From NCBI GenBank assembly GCA_026770025.1, contig JAMXDE010000033.1, positions 124,001 through 188,000 of the forward strand: a stretch of DNA of 64,000 bases, given 5' to 3'. Both the position numbers and the translations under genes were made by a program. Below, in pieces: positions 43,185 through 54,725 of this stretch; positions within the stretch are counted from its first letter, which is position 1; each line of letters begins with the position of its first letter. The notes beneath the pieces are model-generated. The model was not told where the DNA came from and made no database searches. It saw only the letters and a program-made list of their open reading frames with translations. This DNA comes from Craspedostauros australis (taxonomy: Eukaryota > Bacillariophyta > Bacillariophyceae > Mastogloiales > Achnanthaceae).

Positions 43185-44302
43185 AGAGAGAGAGAAAGCA
43201 CACGCGACGGAGGGCAAGGGCGATGGCACGACAGCGACAAGGCACTGCGTTTGCCAATCGCCAAGGGATAGCATACTGTTTACGTGCTCACCATGCAGAC
43301 AGCACGGCCAGCAACAGAAGATACTGGCGACGACAGCAACAACCTGCAGCCAGCAACCGCATAGTCGAGGGGGAACTCGACACAGAACAACAACGAAGCA
43401 ACGAAGCAAACAACAAGCGGCTGCTGTGGTTGCCGTCTTCACACAAAAGCCAAACAACGCCAGGGAAACGGGAACTGCATACTACACTCTCCACTACACT
43501 CCACATATTCATTTCAATGCCATGTGCGCATGTCGCATGGCTATCTACTGCTACACACTCTGAACAAGACGCAACCAGCAACGCAACAACATGCAACGAG
43601 GGTGGATCTGCACCACCCACACAGCTGAACGGATGGTGATACTGATGGAGGGAATGTGCACCAACAGGAATCGATACATACGTCCACGCACACCTACATA
43701 TTATACATCCCATCAGAGCACATCGCGTGAACCAGCTAAACGTGCGAAAAACTCGCACGATACCAGATAGCGACTCATATTATCGCATTATTCGATGTAC
43801 TATGTATGGTTGGCCTCGTTGTTGTTGTTGTAGAACATGTGTGGCAGAAACAGAGTGAACCATGCATGCTGCATTATAGTGCTGCTCTGCCCTTTGTCTG
43901 TTGATGGGTGGAGTTGTCCTGGGGGTCTTGCGTGTGGTCCATCAAAGCGTGGCAGAATACATTCGAAGTGATGCACGTGCGATGGATTCGCCATTTTTTG
44001 CGAGTTGACGTTGGTCGAAGTCGATTCCATCGAGATGGCATTTGTACTCGTACTGCTCAACGTATGTACCACAGATCGAACAGAATGGAAAAGTGGAGCA
44101 GGGAGGGTTCGAGAGAGCAGTACCACACTATGGCTTGGCAGGAGTTCTGGATTCACCTACGTTCTCACACATCGTTGATCCTTTGCATTCTGTCACCAAA
44201 AACATGTTTCCCACTCTTCCAGAGCCGTGGCGTTGATGTATTCGCATTCTGCTTTCACTCTTATTATACTTTGACTCTCACTGTCACTTTCGCTCAAATG
44301 GT
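43185..44302. other. Intergenic, 1.1 kb
   Basis: Between the stops of convergent genes. Only unsupported frames; one TACTCGTA octamer at 44045. A GAGAGAGAGA run follows the LRR stop. Confidence 0.45.
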
Positions 44303-45016
44303 TCACCAACAACACGACAGCAACGACGCCTTCTCGCCCTTCCGAATGCAATCCAACTGGTTCCGACCCTTCGTCATATCCGCAACCTGCATGCTCTGCA
44401 TCTGCTCATACTTGAGATCGTCTCGCGCATTCTGCAGGGATTGCTCGTAATCCCACTCGTTGAGCTCGAGATAGGCCTTGGCCTCCATGCCGCTGATCTT
44501 GCATCCGCAGGCGCGCACCAAGTTCTGAACGGCCTCCTGGCGCGTGATGGCCTTGCGCGGTGCCGCGACGTTGTCCTTCATGTGGTGATTCTTGGAGTTG
44601 AGGGGGATCTTGAGCGGCACCGGCGCCAGCTTCAAGTTGCTGCCGCTGAAGCAGTTGGCGCGGCGCAGTTCTGTGGACGTGACCTTGTATCGCAGGCAGA
44701 TGCCTTGGAAGGTGTCCTTGTCTTCGTCAACGTGATACTCGATGTGCTGCCGCGCTGCAGCATCGTTCTTGGAGGACGAGAGGAAGGCCTTGGCGCCTTC
44801 CTTGTCCAGCTCTTCCACCATGACCGCCTTTGCGTACTGCGCATTGTCATCCTCGCTCTCATCGCTCTTGCCATCAGTATTGGTGTCCGCACCAGCCGCA
44901 CCAGTCGCATCATCATCATCATCATCATTCTCCACAACGACGGCCTCTGCGATTGCGTGGCTGTTGATCGGGATGAGGGACCACTCCTTCGTGGCTTCAT
45001 CCTGCGTCCACATCAT
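44303..45016 (-). CDS. LysM plus UBA-like domain protein
   Basis: 237 aa from the ATG at 45016. It has no signal peptide and is probably cytosolic or nuclear. The N-terminus is MMWTQDEATKEWSLIPI, then an Asp-rich stretch. Residues 93-138 are a LysM domain (YHVDEDKDTFQGICLRYKV, then LRRANCFSGSNL and a final PVPLKIPL), which in intracellular eukaryotic proteins is a generic ligand or protein-binding fold. Residues 158-204 resemble a UBA helix bundle (RQEAVQNLVRACGCKISGME, then AYLELNEWDYEQSLQNARDD). The same frame is open 23 codons further upstream to a TAG, before which lies ATGCCAGAGGG; the 5' end could thus be incomplete. An overlapping frame with an ATG at 45224 also looks fairly coding. 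Confidence 0.75.
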   Translation of the reverse strand: MMWTQDEATKEWSLIPINSHAIAEAVVVENDDDDDDATGAAGADTNTDGKSDESEDDNAQYAKAVMVEELDKEGAKAFLSSSKNDAAARQHIEYHVDEDKDTFQGICLRYKVTSTELRRANCFSGSNLKLAPVPLKIPLNSKNHHMKDNVAAPRKAITRQEAVQNLVRACGCKISGMEAKAYLELNEWDYEQSLQNARDDLKYEQMQSMQVADMTKGRNQLDCIRKGEKASLLSCCW

Positions 45017-48000
45017 GCCCGCAGGTGTCCCCAACGGGCGATGCACCGCACTGTAGCTTGTGGCTGGACCGCGGTGCTGATCCACGGTCTGCCGTTTCTA
45101 CGCGAGCAACCCACCCTCTGGCATCTTGCTTCTCTAGTCGTATCTGTTCGGATGCACACTTGGTGTCTCGTAAGGTCTGGTCAGTTCTGTGAGCACGAGC
45201 AGGGTCTGATACTTCTGTTAACATAAACTCCTACCCTTATTGTAATCGTATTCTATGCTATTGACAGTTGATTATGATGCAACTGGAAGGTATGAAGGGT
45301 TGCGCACAATGGGTTGCGAGTGCTCTTGGGAAGTTCTGCACAAAACCACGAAGAATACTGCGTGTTCTCCTGGTGGCGCATCCAGAACAACCTCGTTGCG
45401 CTGTTGTTTTCTCCACGATTCAGAATGGCAGAGCTTGAAGTCGTGGAATCAGCTGGGTCAAAGTACTCAACTGGAGCGTGATTGAGCTTGTGATTGTATC
45501 GTGGCACGGCCCAAACTGCTTCGTACTGAAAGAAGTCGCGTGGGTCCAGAACATGGAGCGTGCCGACCGAAGGACGAACAATGGACATGACAGCAACAAC
45601 CAAACTGGCTGTATGTCTGTATTCTCTCGCAGAGATAGACAGTCAGTATCACAGCAACGAACAAACAAACATACACGACAGACAGACAGACGGTCTGATA
45701 AACATGGACCGAGAACTAAGACGAGCCTCCTCGCGTCTCACCTCATCTCACCTCATCTGAGGTTGTCAGGCTTGCAGCAGACAAGATGGGAGCACACCTC
45801 ACACCTCGCGCATCCCGATCAAAAATCAATGCAAGACACTGCGACTCGTATCGCAACGATGGGTGGTTGCTGCAGATTTCTCACGATGATGGTTTACATA
45901 TTCCGCTCTCGTTTCGCTCGTTCGCGGAGTGTGGAATGGGAGTGTTTGGCTCAACTCTACTCTACTGCATTTTGCGATGTACTCTGAGATCAGAGGTGAG
46001 CCAGAGTAGAAGCGCAGATGGCGGATACAGATGACGTGTTGTGATGTGATGTGAACAGGGTTTGACTTGAATTCAAGTTGGCTGTGGTCCGGTGTGTTCT
46101 TGAGCAGGCAAGCATAATAGGTGGAGTCTGGCGTAGCGGAGGACTCTAATCGCCGTTGTAGCCATGGTGCAATATCACCGCTCCTTTCACGTATGAGGAT
46201 GACAGGCAAGACACTCACTCAGGTCAGCTCAGTTCATGTCTGCTCTGCTCAATGGCATTTGTGCCTTCAACACCCGTTCAATATTACTTCACTTCCCATA
46301 TTGCTTGTTGCCGTTCTCTAAAATCCCGCTGCCAAGCACTGTATAGGCAAGATACTCCTTGATAGTGTTTCTCTAGAGGATAGAAAGGGGCTTGGGCAAC
46401 ACTCTGGACCTAGAGCCCTCCCTCGAGAACGCCTCCACCGCACGGGTGTTTTTTTGTTTTCGCACATCGCTCATTGTGTGTGGTGGCCGATTGTGAAACT
46501 TTCTGAACTGGTTTAGCCCTTCGGAAACCTGGTGTTTCCGGCATATTATGCATGGGATCGACTTTCGTCCAGAAGACAAGCACCCTCTCATGAGGTTGTG
46601 GGATGCCTCCAAGATGAATCCAAACGCGCATGTTGCCATCGCCATCGCCGTGGGTGAGCTGTTGTTGTTACTATGGCAACAACGACGAAAGTCGGAAAGG
46701 CGCATGTACATGCAAGCTGAGATGTGAAACCGGAGACGGAGATCGGCATTCTTGTACCATGCACATGGAAAGGTTTCCGAGAGAAGCCCATGAGGCATGG
46801 GAACTTTATGAATCCAAGATGGAATGGCTGACGGTACCATACCATACCATGCCATACACACAGCAACAAGTTCAACAACTGTCCTTCAGCGATTGGAAAT
46901 GGTAGTGGAGGCAGCAGCGCGCACACGCCGCTAATGCAGATTGTGGTTGTGAGCGTACAAACAGCAATCGTCACGGTTTGCTCGGAGGTGTTGACGAAGA
47001 GTCGCGAATCACAACGCGGACCAATTGGCAACCAGTCCTGTCAGGTTTCGGTTCGTCGTTGTTCGTGTTAGCCTCGTCGTTTCTCCCACGAGGACGAACA
47101 AGGCGGCAAACCCGTCCAAGCGGATGCCGGTGTTCCTCTCTCGAGTTTTTTCACCAACACGACGAGGAACATCCTGAGGGTTCGGGCCTTCCGCGGACAA
47201 GCCGGCTCATTGAGACAACGCCAAACCACACACGTCACCGAAGTCTGTGTTAATCCATGCATTCTTGTGTGTGTCGTGGTGCGTGCAATTCTGCCCGTGT
47301 TCGTGGAGGGTGTTGCGCCAAGAGTGGTTTCCTCTCCATTCCTTGGTGGAGGGAGTGCAATGCTCATCACACTCGTACCGACAAACGTCGTGCCAATGCC
47401 GAAGCACCCCTATCCTGACCTGATTGTTGCTTCTGCTCTGCCGTACCCGTACTATTACGGTAGATGGAATAGTTTGTCCTATACGAGGACTGCTACTCCT
47501 CCCAGATTCCATCTTCTACTGAGGAGGCATCCTGCTCTGGCTCTGGCTCTGGCCGTCTAATCGGATTTCCTGTGAATCAGGCCAAGGAGTCTCTTTCACG
47601 CAACACCTCTTTTCTTGTTCGTCGTCATCCCCTGCCTGTTGATCGCGTGGACCGCTGATGACTTTGTCGTGACCTCGTCCATCGCTTCGCCAAATGTCCG
47701 ACACAGATCCTGGGGCCGAATGAGTACGAACATGAACGGCGGAACAGGATCACCCGTATAAAAAGTGCGCAGCATAGATGTTTCGACACAGAGCGGTGCA
47801 ATGATGATGTCGATGTTGTGCCAATGAGCATGTACAATTGGTCTGAGCGACTGTGTGTGCAACCTGCGAGACAATAACGCCCAACGCAACGCAACACAGC
47901 GCAGCGCAAGGAAACCTCGCGAGGAGTTTCTGCGGGCGCGAAGCGAGAAGGCAGACCAGAGATCGTACTTATCGGCTAGTTCGTCGCATCATGCTCGTGC

Positions 48001-49456
48001 ACGAATGCGAGACCAGAGAAGAGCAGAGCGACAGAGTGGTCGGTTGTCGGAGGCGATCGCCGATCCGCCTGGGCGAATCGGAATTGAATTCCACAAGAGG
48101 TACCAAAACAGGAGAAGTTCCTGTGGCTGATCGTCACGAGGCGGCGGCGTGTGGCGGTGGCACTGTTCCGGGAGCTGTTCGCACCGCATTGTGCTCCTGT
48201 CCTTGCCGAACTGTTGTTCGTGGTCCTGTCCACGCGAAAGGAGAATGGTCGTGAGTCATTTATTGTGCTTTGTGATCGTCTTTTGCTTCCCGTGACGGGG
48301 AAGGACACTGGAGGTATTTAAGGCATTCGAAGCGATGTGCACGATTAAGCCCAACGAGAAAGTTCCGTGCTATGTTTTGGCGCAGGCTGCGTCCACCTCA
48401 ACCCGACAAATAATTACCTTCTTCTGCTATTTGGTTGGCGGGCGATACGGCATCGAGGTTGAATGGCGCGGAAAAACAAAGCAAAACAAAGCAACACCCC
48501 CAAAAACGCAGGAAGCCGCACGAAGGGAGGAGTTGGCACAGCACAACAGTCCACTTGGACGAAATGTTTGGGGACGAGTTCTTTGGAACAGAGGCTTCGT
48601 AGCTCGCCGCATACTTGTGCTGGGCAGCAGGCCCCGCCTGCACAACCAATTTCAACAGCTGCGGTCGGCGGTGTGCGACCTACGGTGGCATACATACCCT
48701 GCCGATAGCACGAGACTTTGAATGGAGGCAAGACAAGTGCCGGAAGACTGAAATTGTGATCATAGTCGTCATCATGGTCATGGCTATCTCCGCACTCCAC
48801 TCGTAAACGTCGAGAGAAATAAAAATGCGATTGGTGCTGGTGAAAAGCAATCCATCTGCTCCACGTGGCTACGACAACACCGTCCATCCATTGCACTCGT
48901 AAATGTCTGCGTGGCACGTCACTTCCAACCGTATTAGTGCACATGTATGAGAGCACAGGTATCACTCCAACGCACCGTGATGTTTCATCCAGTCCTCTCC
49001 ACAGTCACAAGGGCAGGCATTCTGCCCATCGCACCAACCTATTGCTTTTCTTTTCGAACTCACATCTCCCTTTTGGCACATCACATGCTGTTCCTTCGTT
49101 CGCGACGCACTCGCGCACACATCATCAGCCGTAGTGACACCGCCAACGCCCTTGTTGAGATGGGACAAGGGCAGGCAACGAACGCCTGCGGATAGTCATT
49201 TTTGGCCCACGCGCTTCACAAGCGACAAACCAAAAAGCCCAAGGCAATACCCCCACTCCCTCTCTTCAGCTAATATTCCATAATATAATGGGATCAGCCG
49301 TGCATTAGGCATGGCGCAAACTGCAAATGGCAGAGGCAAGACACCCAAAATAGAGGGACCAAGACGTGTTGCAATTCGAAGGCATGCATAACTTGTCAGG
49401 GGGCCTATGTCGACAACTTGCTCAAGGATGAGGCCCCGAAACACTACTGGACTCGC

Positions 49457-49498
<42 letters not shown>

Positions 49499-49891
49499 GA
49501 GAGTGGAGCAGGGGCTGAGAGCAGCGGAGTACGCGAAGCGCGTTGGCACGCGATAGGGCAAACCAAAGGAACTCGAGGATTCAAGCGGAGCACAGCGCTC
49601 GACTCCACTCTATTTTCGATGCGGTTCATGGTGTGAGTACTGTAAATACTCTACAATTACTATTCTACAGTTGTATCTCCTGGCAGAAAAAGGAGTAAAA
49701 ATGAGATTGAATCCAACTTGTGCTTGATCAAAAGGCTATCGCCATGGTTTGCACGCTTTGCCGACCCAGCATCCACGAACTGAAGGCTGCACCATCCCAT
49801 CAACCTATTGATGAATGGGCCCCTGGCCGATTACGTGGAAAGAAAAATGCCTCCAATCGAGGCTCGACATCGCCGTGTCACTGCACCGCGT
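45017..49891. other. Gene-poor stretch, 4.9 kb
   Basis: The longest stretch without a supported gene. Open frames up to about 180 codons occur on both strands (for example 45253-45603 minus and 48414-48965 minus), but none has a recognisable domain, and codon usage looks random. A (CT)n tract lies at 49462-49496. No transposon motif or RNA gene was recognised. Confidence 0.4.
49462..49496. repeat. (CT)n microsatellite
   Basis: About 17 CT units downstream of the helicase-associated-domain gene. Confidence 0.92.
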
Positions 49892-51010
49892 TCATGAGCA
49901 TGAAAGCTTGCGCAGATTCCAAACGAAGCCGACGGATTGGAGTCGTTGGACGCGTTCAGCGGTCATGCTGGACTTGCGCTTCTGAAGCATGAGCTTGTAT
50001 TGCCGCCGCTGAGACTTGACCCAAATCGCGAGCGGCCGGTTGTCCATGTACCGAGCAGGGACGTTGCAGTGGCCGTTGTCTCGTTCGTACTGAATGAGCT
50101 CTTCATAGCGGTCCTCCCAATTCGATGGTCTTGGGGCCCAACGGAATCCGAGCGCCTCGAGCGCCGACTGACGTTCATCAGTCAGAGTGGATGGTTGCCC
50201 GGCGCACTTGAGCTTGAACTGCGATCGCTGCCTCTTCATCCACTGCGCGAGCGCTCTGTTCTCTCCGGCGGTATCCATGAGATGGCAATGGCCGTGTCGA
50301 TCGTGATACGTGCACAGCTGCTCGTACTTCTTGCGCCAAAGCATGTCGAGACTTGAAGTGGCCTCACCTGTCTTAGCGCTTGGTGTGCCAAGCGACAGGT
50401 CAGGTGCTGTGATTGACATCGTTCCTGCAGAGCTCGATGTGGACAGTACGGGCCCAGAGAGCGCTGAGGGAGCGGTATCGGGGGTCCTGCGAGTAGATAG
50501 GCTCGAATCGCTGAAATAGGATCGGTCATCGTGGATGAACTCGGGGGTCTTGTGTGCGCTCCTGAGTGGCTCCAGCGGCCTGACATCGGGTTGGAATGGA
50601 CCGAACGGATCCGTCTGGGGTTGTCTTGCGATGGACACCGCCGTGGCGGCAGTGGCAGCAGCTTTGGCAGAGTCTGCGTGTTGCATCGGGGTGGAGAAAT
50701 TTGACAAGAGATCAAAAAGACTCTCGTCTCTGGCCATGTTGATGTAATTCTGATCCTTGATCATTGCGGGGTGCACAACGTGGATGTTGTTCGTGTTGAC
50801 TGGAGTCGGCTGCAGCAGCGCATCAAAGGCAGCGAAGTCGTTTGGAGGGAAGCAAGTCGGTGTGGCTTGTTGCGCATTGTATTGGAATTGTGTGAGCGGC
50901 AGGAGATCAGTTTCATTGCCAGTTGATGCGACCGGGCCAGGTTTCAGGTCTTTGACTGAAAAGTCGCTGACGAGGAAGTTGAGATCGTTGGTTGCTGGAT
51001 TGTCCATCAT
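49892..51010 (-). CDS. Protein with two helicase-associated (HA) domains
   Basis: 372 aa from the ATG at 51010 (a second ATG follows immediately). Residues 1-220 are Ser/Thr/Pro/Gln-rich and look disordered. Two HA repeats follow, at about 224-296 (LWRKKYEQLCTYHDRHGHCH, then LAQWMKRQRSQFKLK and ALEALGFRW) and 297-372 (WEDRYEELIQYERDNGHCNV, then LAIWVKSQRRQYKLM and RLQSVGFVWN). HA domains are Trp-containing helical bundles, greatly expanded in diatoms, often without any helicase. They are thought to bind nucleic acid, so a regulatory DNA-binding role is an inference. No other domain is seen. Confidence 0.85.
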   Translation of the reverse strand: MMDNPATNDLNFLVSDFSVKDLKPGPVASTGNETDLLPLTQFQYNAQQATPTCFPPNDFAAFDALLQPTPVNTNNIHVVHPAMIKDQNYINMARDESLFDLLSNFSTPMQHADSAKAAATAATAVSIARQPQTDPFGPFQPDVRPLEPLRSAHKTPEFIHDDRSYFSDSSLSTRRTPDTAPSALSGPVLSTSSSAGTMSITAPDLSLGTPSAKTGEATSSLDMLWRKKYEQLCTYHDRHGHCHLMDTAGENRALAQWMKRQRSQFKLKCAGQPSTLTDERQSALEALGFRWAPRPSNWEDRYEELIQYERDNGHCNVPARYMDNRPLAIWVKSQRRQYKLMLQKRKSSMTAERVQRLQSVGFVWNLRKLSCS

Positions 51011-51137
51011 CGTGAGTCTGGTCGCTGCGGTTACGATTTAAAAACAGGAGTACTTGAGATAAATTGTATCGTTTGCTGGGGGATGTTGTCTTGTGTTGGT
51101 TGTTGTTGCTGGTATCGATGAGATGATGTAGTCTCTT

Positions 51138-51158
51138 GAGAGAGAGAGAGAGAGAGAG
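51138..51158. repeat. (GA)n microsatellite
   Basis: About ten GA units (CT on the minus strand) some 130 bp upstream of the HA-domain gene start; it could lie in its 5' UTR or promoter. Confidence 0.88.
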
Positions 51159-53448
51159 CGCGCAGAGTAGGGTGGGGAGTTGGTTGTTGTTTTTGTTTTT
51201 GCTCGTGCGCAATGATTTTTATGACAATGTTGATGTGTTTGCTGGGACGGGCCGAACGGGAAGAGTGACTGGAGCGAGTTGTGTGTGGGATGGTGTGCTG
51301 TGATCGGCCGGTGTCTGTTGCCAGTGTTGATTGTCGCGATTATGTTGTTGCTGCTGCTGTTCCTTTCGTTGATGGTATTGTTTGTTGGCTTCTCCGTAGA
51401 GTCCGGTACTCGCGCCACGTGGAGCATGGTGCTGTACTGTTAATGTGTCTCTGGTCCCCACCCTGTTGGTTTGTTCGTGTTCAGCAGTGCTGCAATTGTA
51501 CCCGTATCGTGGGTACTGGTGCGAACGGTTCTGCTCCGGCTCGCTTTCGCACCTACAACCGCAAACCGTTTATGTCAAGTGTGACCAAGTACAATGACCA
51601 CGCAACGTGAACTCCTTGGCCCCACAGACAAACACAACGGTCCTATTACGCCTCCTCAGAAGGAGGTATCATGCGAGCTGCTCCGAAACGCCCCATGGAC
51701 GCCGTATAGGAAACGGTATGTGTGCCCAAGGACATGGTGTGTTCGTTGTCAGGATGTCCCGATTCTGTCTTGTGGACGGCAGAAACATCACAGTCATGGC
51801 GTGATCGGAGCATGCGACATGTGATGAACAAGATGCGGTTGGGATGGTCCACACAAACGCTAACACTTAGTTGGCGACCATTTAGAGGCACAGCTTGATT
51901 GGGCTTGTATAGATGATGTATGACGAACACAATGCCTGTACATTTATCCATATTTGAACAGGCCCACACATCTCCCTTTCGTGGTGTTCGCTCCAAGAGC
52001 ATTCAATCGGCGTGTAGAGTGCTGCACACTAATAGAGAATGTGGAAGCGTGACATCAGCCAGTTCGTTTGTCGTGTTCTGACGAAGGCATCATCAATCAC
52101 TGTTGTGATGGCTGCATTCATTATTGATCTGCTGCTCATCTTCCGAAAGTCGTGTCGAGGACGACGACAAGTACAGAGTGGCGCGCTGATAGGCTGATCC
52201 TTGGCATGTCGCGTTTCTGTCTCAGTATACGACTACGGACGAGCAAGGGAAGAAGCATAATTGTTGGAAACGGAGGACAGGCGAACTGACTGGGCGGCAA
52301 GCTACGAAAGGTTATCAACTTCTATCACAGCAGAATCGTGCAAATTCCTGGGCTTCCGAAGAAGGTTACAAATGCTCCGCATTTTACGGTACCATCCCTG
52401 GGCGACCCTGACGGAGGCCTTGCCGCTCTCCCTGTCTCTGGGCGTGGACAGCACACATAGTACTATGGAATGGCGCGATACCGCTCCTTTGATTTGGTGC
52501 CATAGTAACTCACAAGGAGTTCGCAGTTTGCAACTCATTCAGAAAGAGATGGTTTGCCTGAGTTTTCGCGATTCAGGATTCTGAGACTCCCATTTTCCAC
52601 GATGGTGGCGCGGATGGTCATCTCTCCACGAAAACAATGCGCGGCACGTGGAGTACTCTCCCCTACTCGTACCATAGGAACTTTGTATCCACACGAGTAG
52701 GCACACAGACATCTGGAAACACCAGTATGATGCGGTGAGATTTGTGTTGAGCGACTCTATGTCTGCAAGTGAGGTAGGTTGTCGCAGAACTTACTCGTGA
52801 ACAGCCTGAGCACTCTGGCGAGAGATTCGAGTTGTGCAAACTCGCGTTTTGAGGAATGAAGTGAAACTGAAACACAGAACTTTCGGTGATCCAGTCCAAA
52901 TTCCCTCTTGGGACTTTGTTTCGCATTACCATCGTCGCCTGGAGCAAGCATAATAGAATCGAGCAGAATAATAATAATTTTAGTGCGACGTTTGTCGCAC
53001 AGCGAATCCTTCCATTCATGAATTCGGCGCCCACCACCAACCAAGTTCTTGGTGCTACCATCATTGTCTGGTGTGGCGAGTGATGCGTTCCTCTTGGAGT
53101 CGACAGCTCCCAAACATCCAACGAAGTCCAGTACTATACCAGCCAACATCGAACCACCTTTTTGCGAAGTCCTGCGCAACCAAGGGTTTGGATTGTCGAA
53201 TCACTCGCCAGAAGTGAATCTTGCCGAAGTGTTGTATCTGTTTCCTCTGTGCGTACTCTTGTGGTGAACTTTCCTGGATTTCTCACACTGCGATGAAGAT
53301 ACCTTGCCCTTCTGCGAGGCATGGAGCAAAGCAATCGTCCATGCGGGTTCTAATAGCATTATATAACACGATTCGCACCAAGATTCTCTACATAGAGCAA
53401 TGCACTTTCCTTCCTTCGATAGAGCAGCTCGTTCGGGAGAATATGTAC

Positions 53449-53478
53449 CACACCTACCACACCTACCACACCTACCAG
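53449..53478. repeat. (CACACCTAC)n tandem repeat
   Basis: About three units of a 9-bp repeat in unassigned DNA. Confidence 0.85.
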
Positions 53479-54725
53479 ACACATATGTACGGCGCCAAGC
53501 AGATCGTCAACGAGTTGTGGCCGATCTATTTTTGGAGTAATCATCCCCCCCCCCGCGGAAGGCCCTCGTAAATCGACAGAGCAGAAGAGCGTAGAGTAAG
53601 AAGTTCGCAGTTGACAAGCTAAAGAAGAAGTGCAAAGCGCTGAGGTTCCTACATCTCTAGTACTCGGACGTTCCATTCCTCCTCGCACGCCCCAAACAGG
53701 ATAGCCTTGCCCGGTTGCAAGGGCCTTGTCATCAATTGTGGTGAAACAAAGAAGCGCGCAGAAACCTTCGATATCAAAACTAACATGCATGTGCGAATAG
53801 TGCAGCGGCTTACGGCGCTGATGGAGTGCTTGGAGCCCCCCTAATTGATCAATGCAAGTCGTCTTCAGGTCTCGTTGCGCCGTTCCATGCAAGGCAGATA
53901 GATCCCACGTTGCCGTCTTCACGACGAAGTACGAGTACATGCTCAGAGGAACTTCATGATAACATGCTGGGACTGATGTGCATCCGTGTATAGCTCGCAC
54001 GAGCCTGCACCGAAATGATGACATGGGGAGAGTGCTCTTAGTTCGTAGTCGAGGAAGGCGTGTCGACGATACGTACATGGAATCTGGAGATAGACAACGA
54101 TAAACCTGACACTTGCGTCATGGACGAAGGAGGAACATGATGGATGAGGTTTAAATACTCGACGTGCGGATTGATGTCATCGTAGCTTGCGCACATGCGG
54201 CTCTGCTCGTATCCTTCTGAATAATCGCAAGACATGAGACTCCTTGAACACTTTGCGTTGAATGACAAGGGAGCGGATGTGCGCGCTTCCTGACACCTGA
54301 AGGAATCACTGCAGGAATACCATGCGACAATGGAGCAATTGCATGGTACAGAGAGAAAGCTTGCCAGCTCCTCCACCTTTGTCTTCATTGATTCTACGAT
54401 GCTTGCTTGCTCACTTTTGGCTACAAAACCCCATTCCACCACCAAGACGGTTCAAAATCGAATTGGTGGGTCGATTTAGCCGATGCCGGCGCCACTAGTG
54501 CTGCCACAATTGACGTACCGTCGACCACACTCTCCACCAATGCAATGCGTTGTACTCTCCGACGAGTAGAGAGTCTCATGATACAGAAGATTTGCATCCT
54601 GCTGGAGTAGAGTATGCTGCTTTCGAGAAGAGCGTAGAGATGTAATTGGCTTCGACCAGAGCTCATGAACCTGCGTGCTTCTTGCATGCACACGTATTAT
54701 ACGATAGAACTCACAAACATTTGTG

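Larger units (their letters stand above)
51011..54725. other. Intergenic, 3.7 kb
   Basis: Starts with the 5' region of the HA-domain gene, which holds a (GA)n tract at 51138-51158. It contains a (CACACCTAC)n repeat at 53449-53478 and TACTCGTA octamers at 52664 and 53930. The minus-strand frames 53359-54078 and 54038-54445 are long but unsupported by any motif. No RNA gene is recognised. Confidence 0.4.

Noticed and set aside
53359-54078. 239-codon minus-strand frame and the overlapping frame 54038-54445
   Set aside because: No domain, signal or plausible codon pattern. The C-terminal GVVGVVGVV comes from the (CACACCTAC)n repeat.
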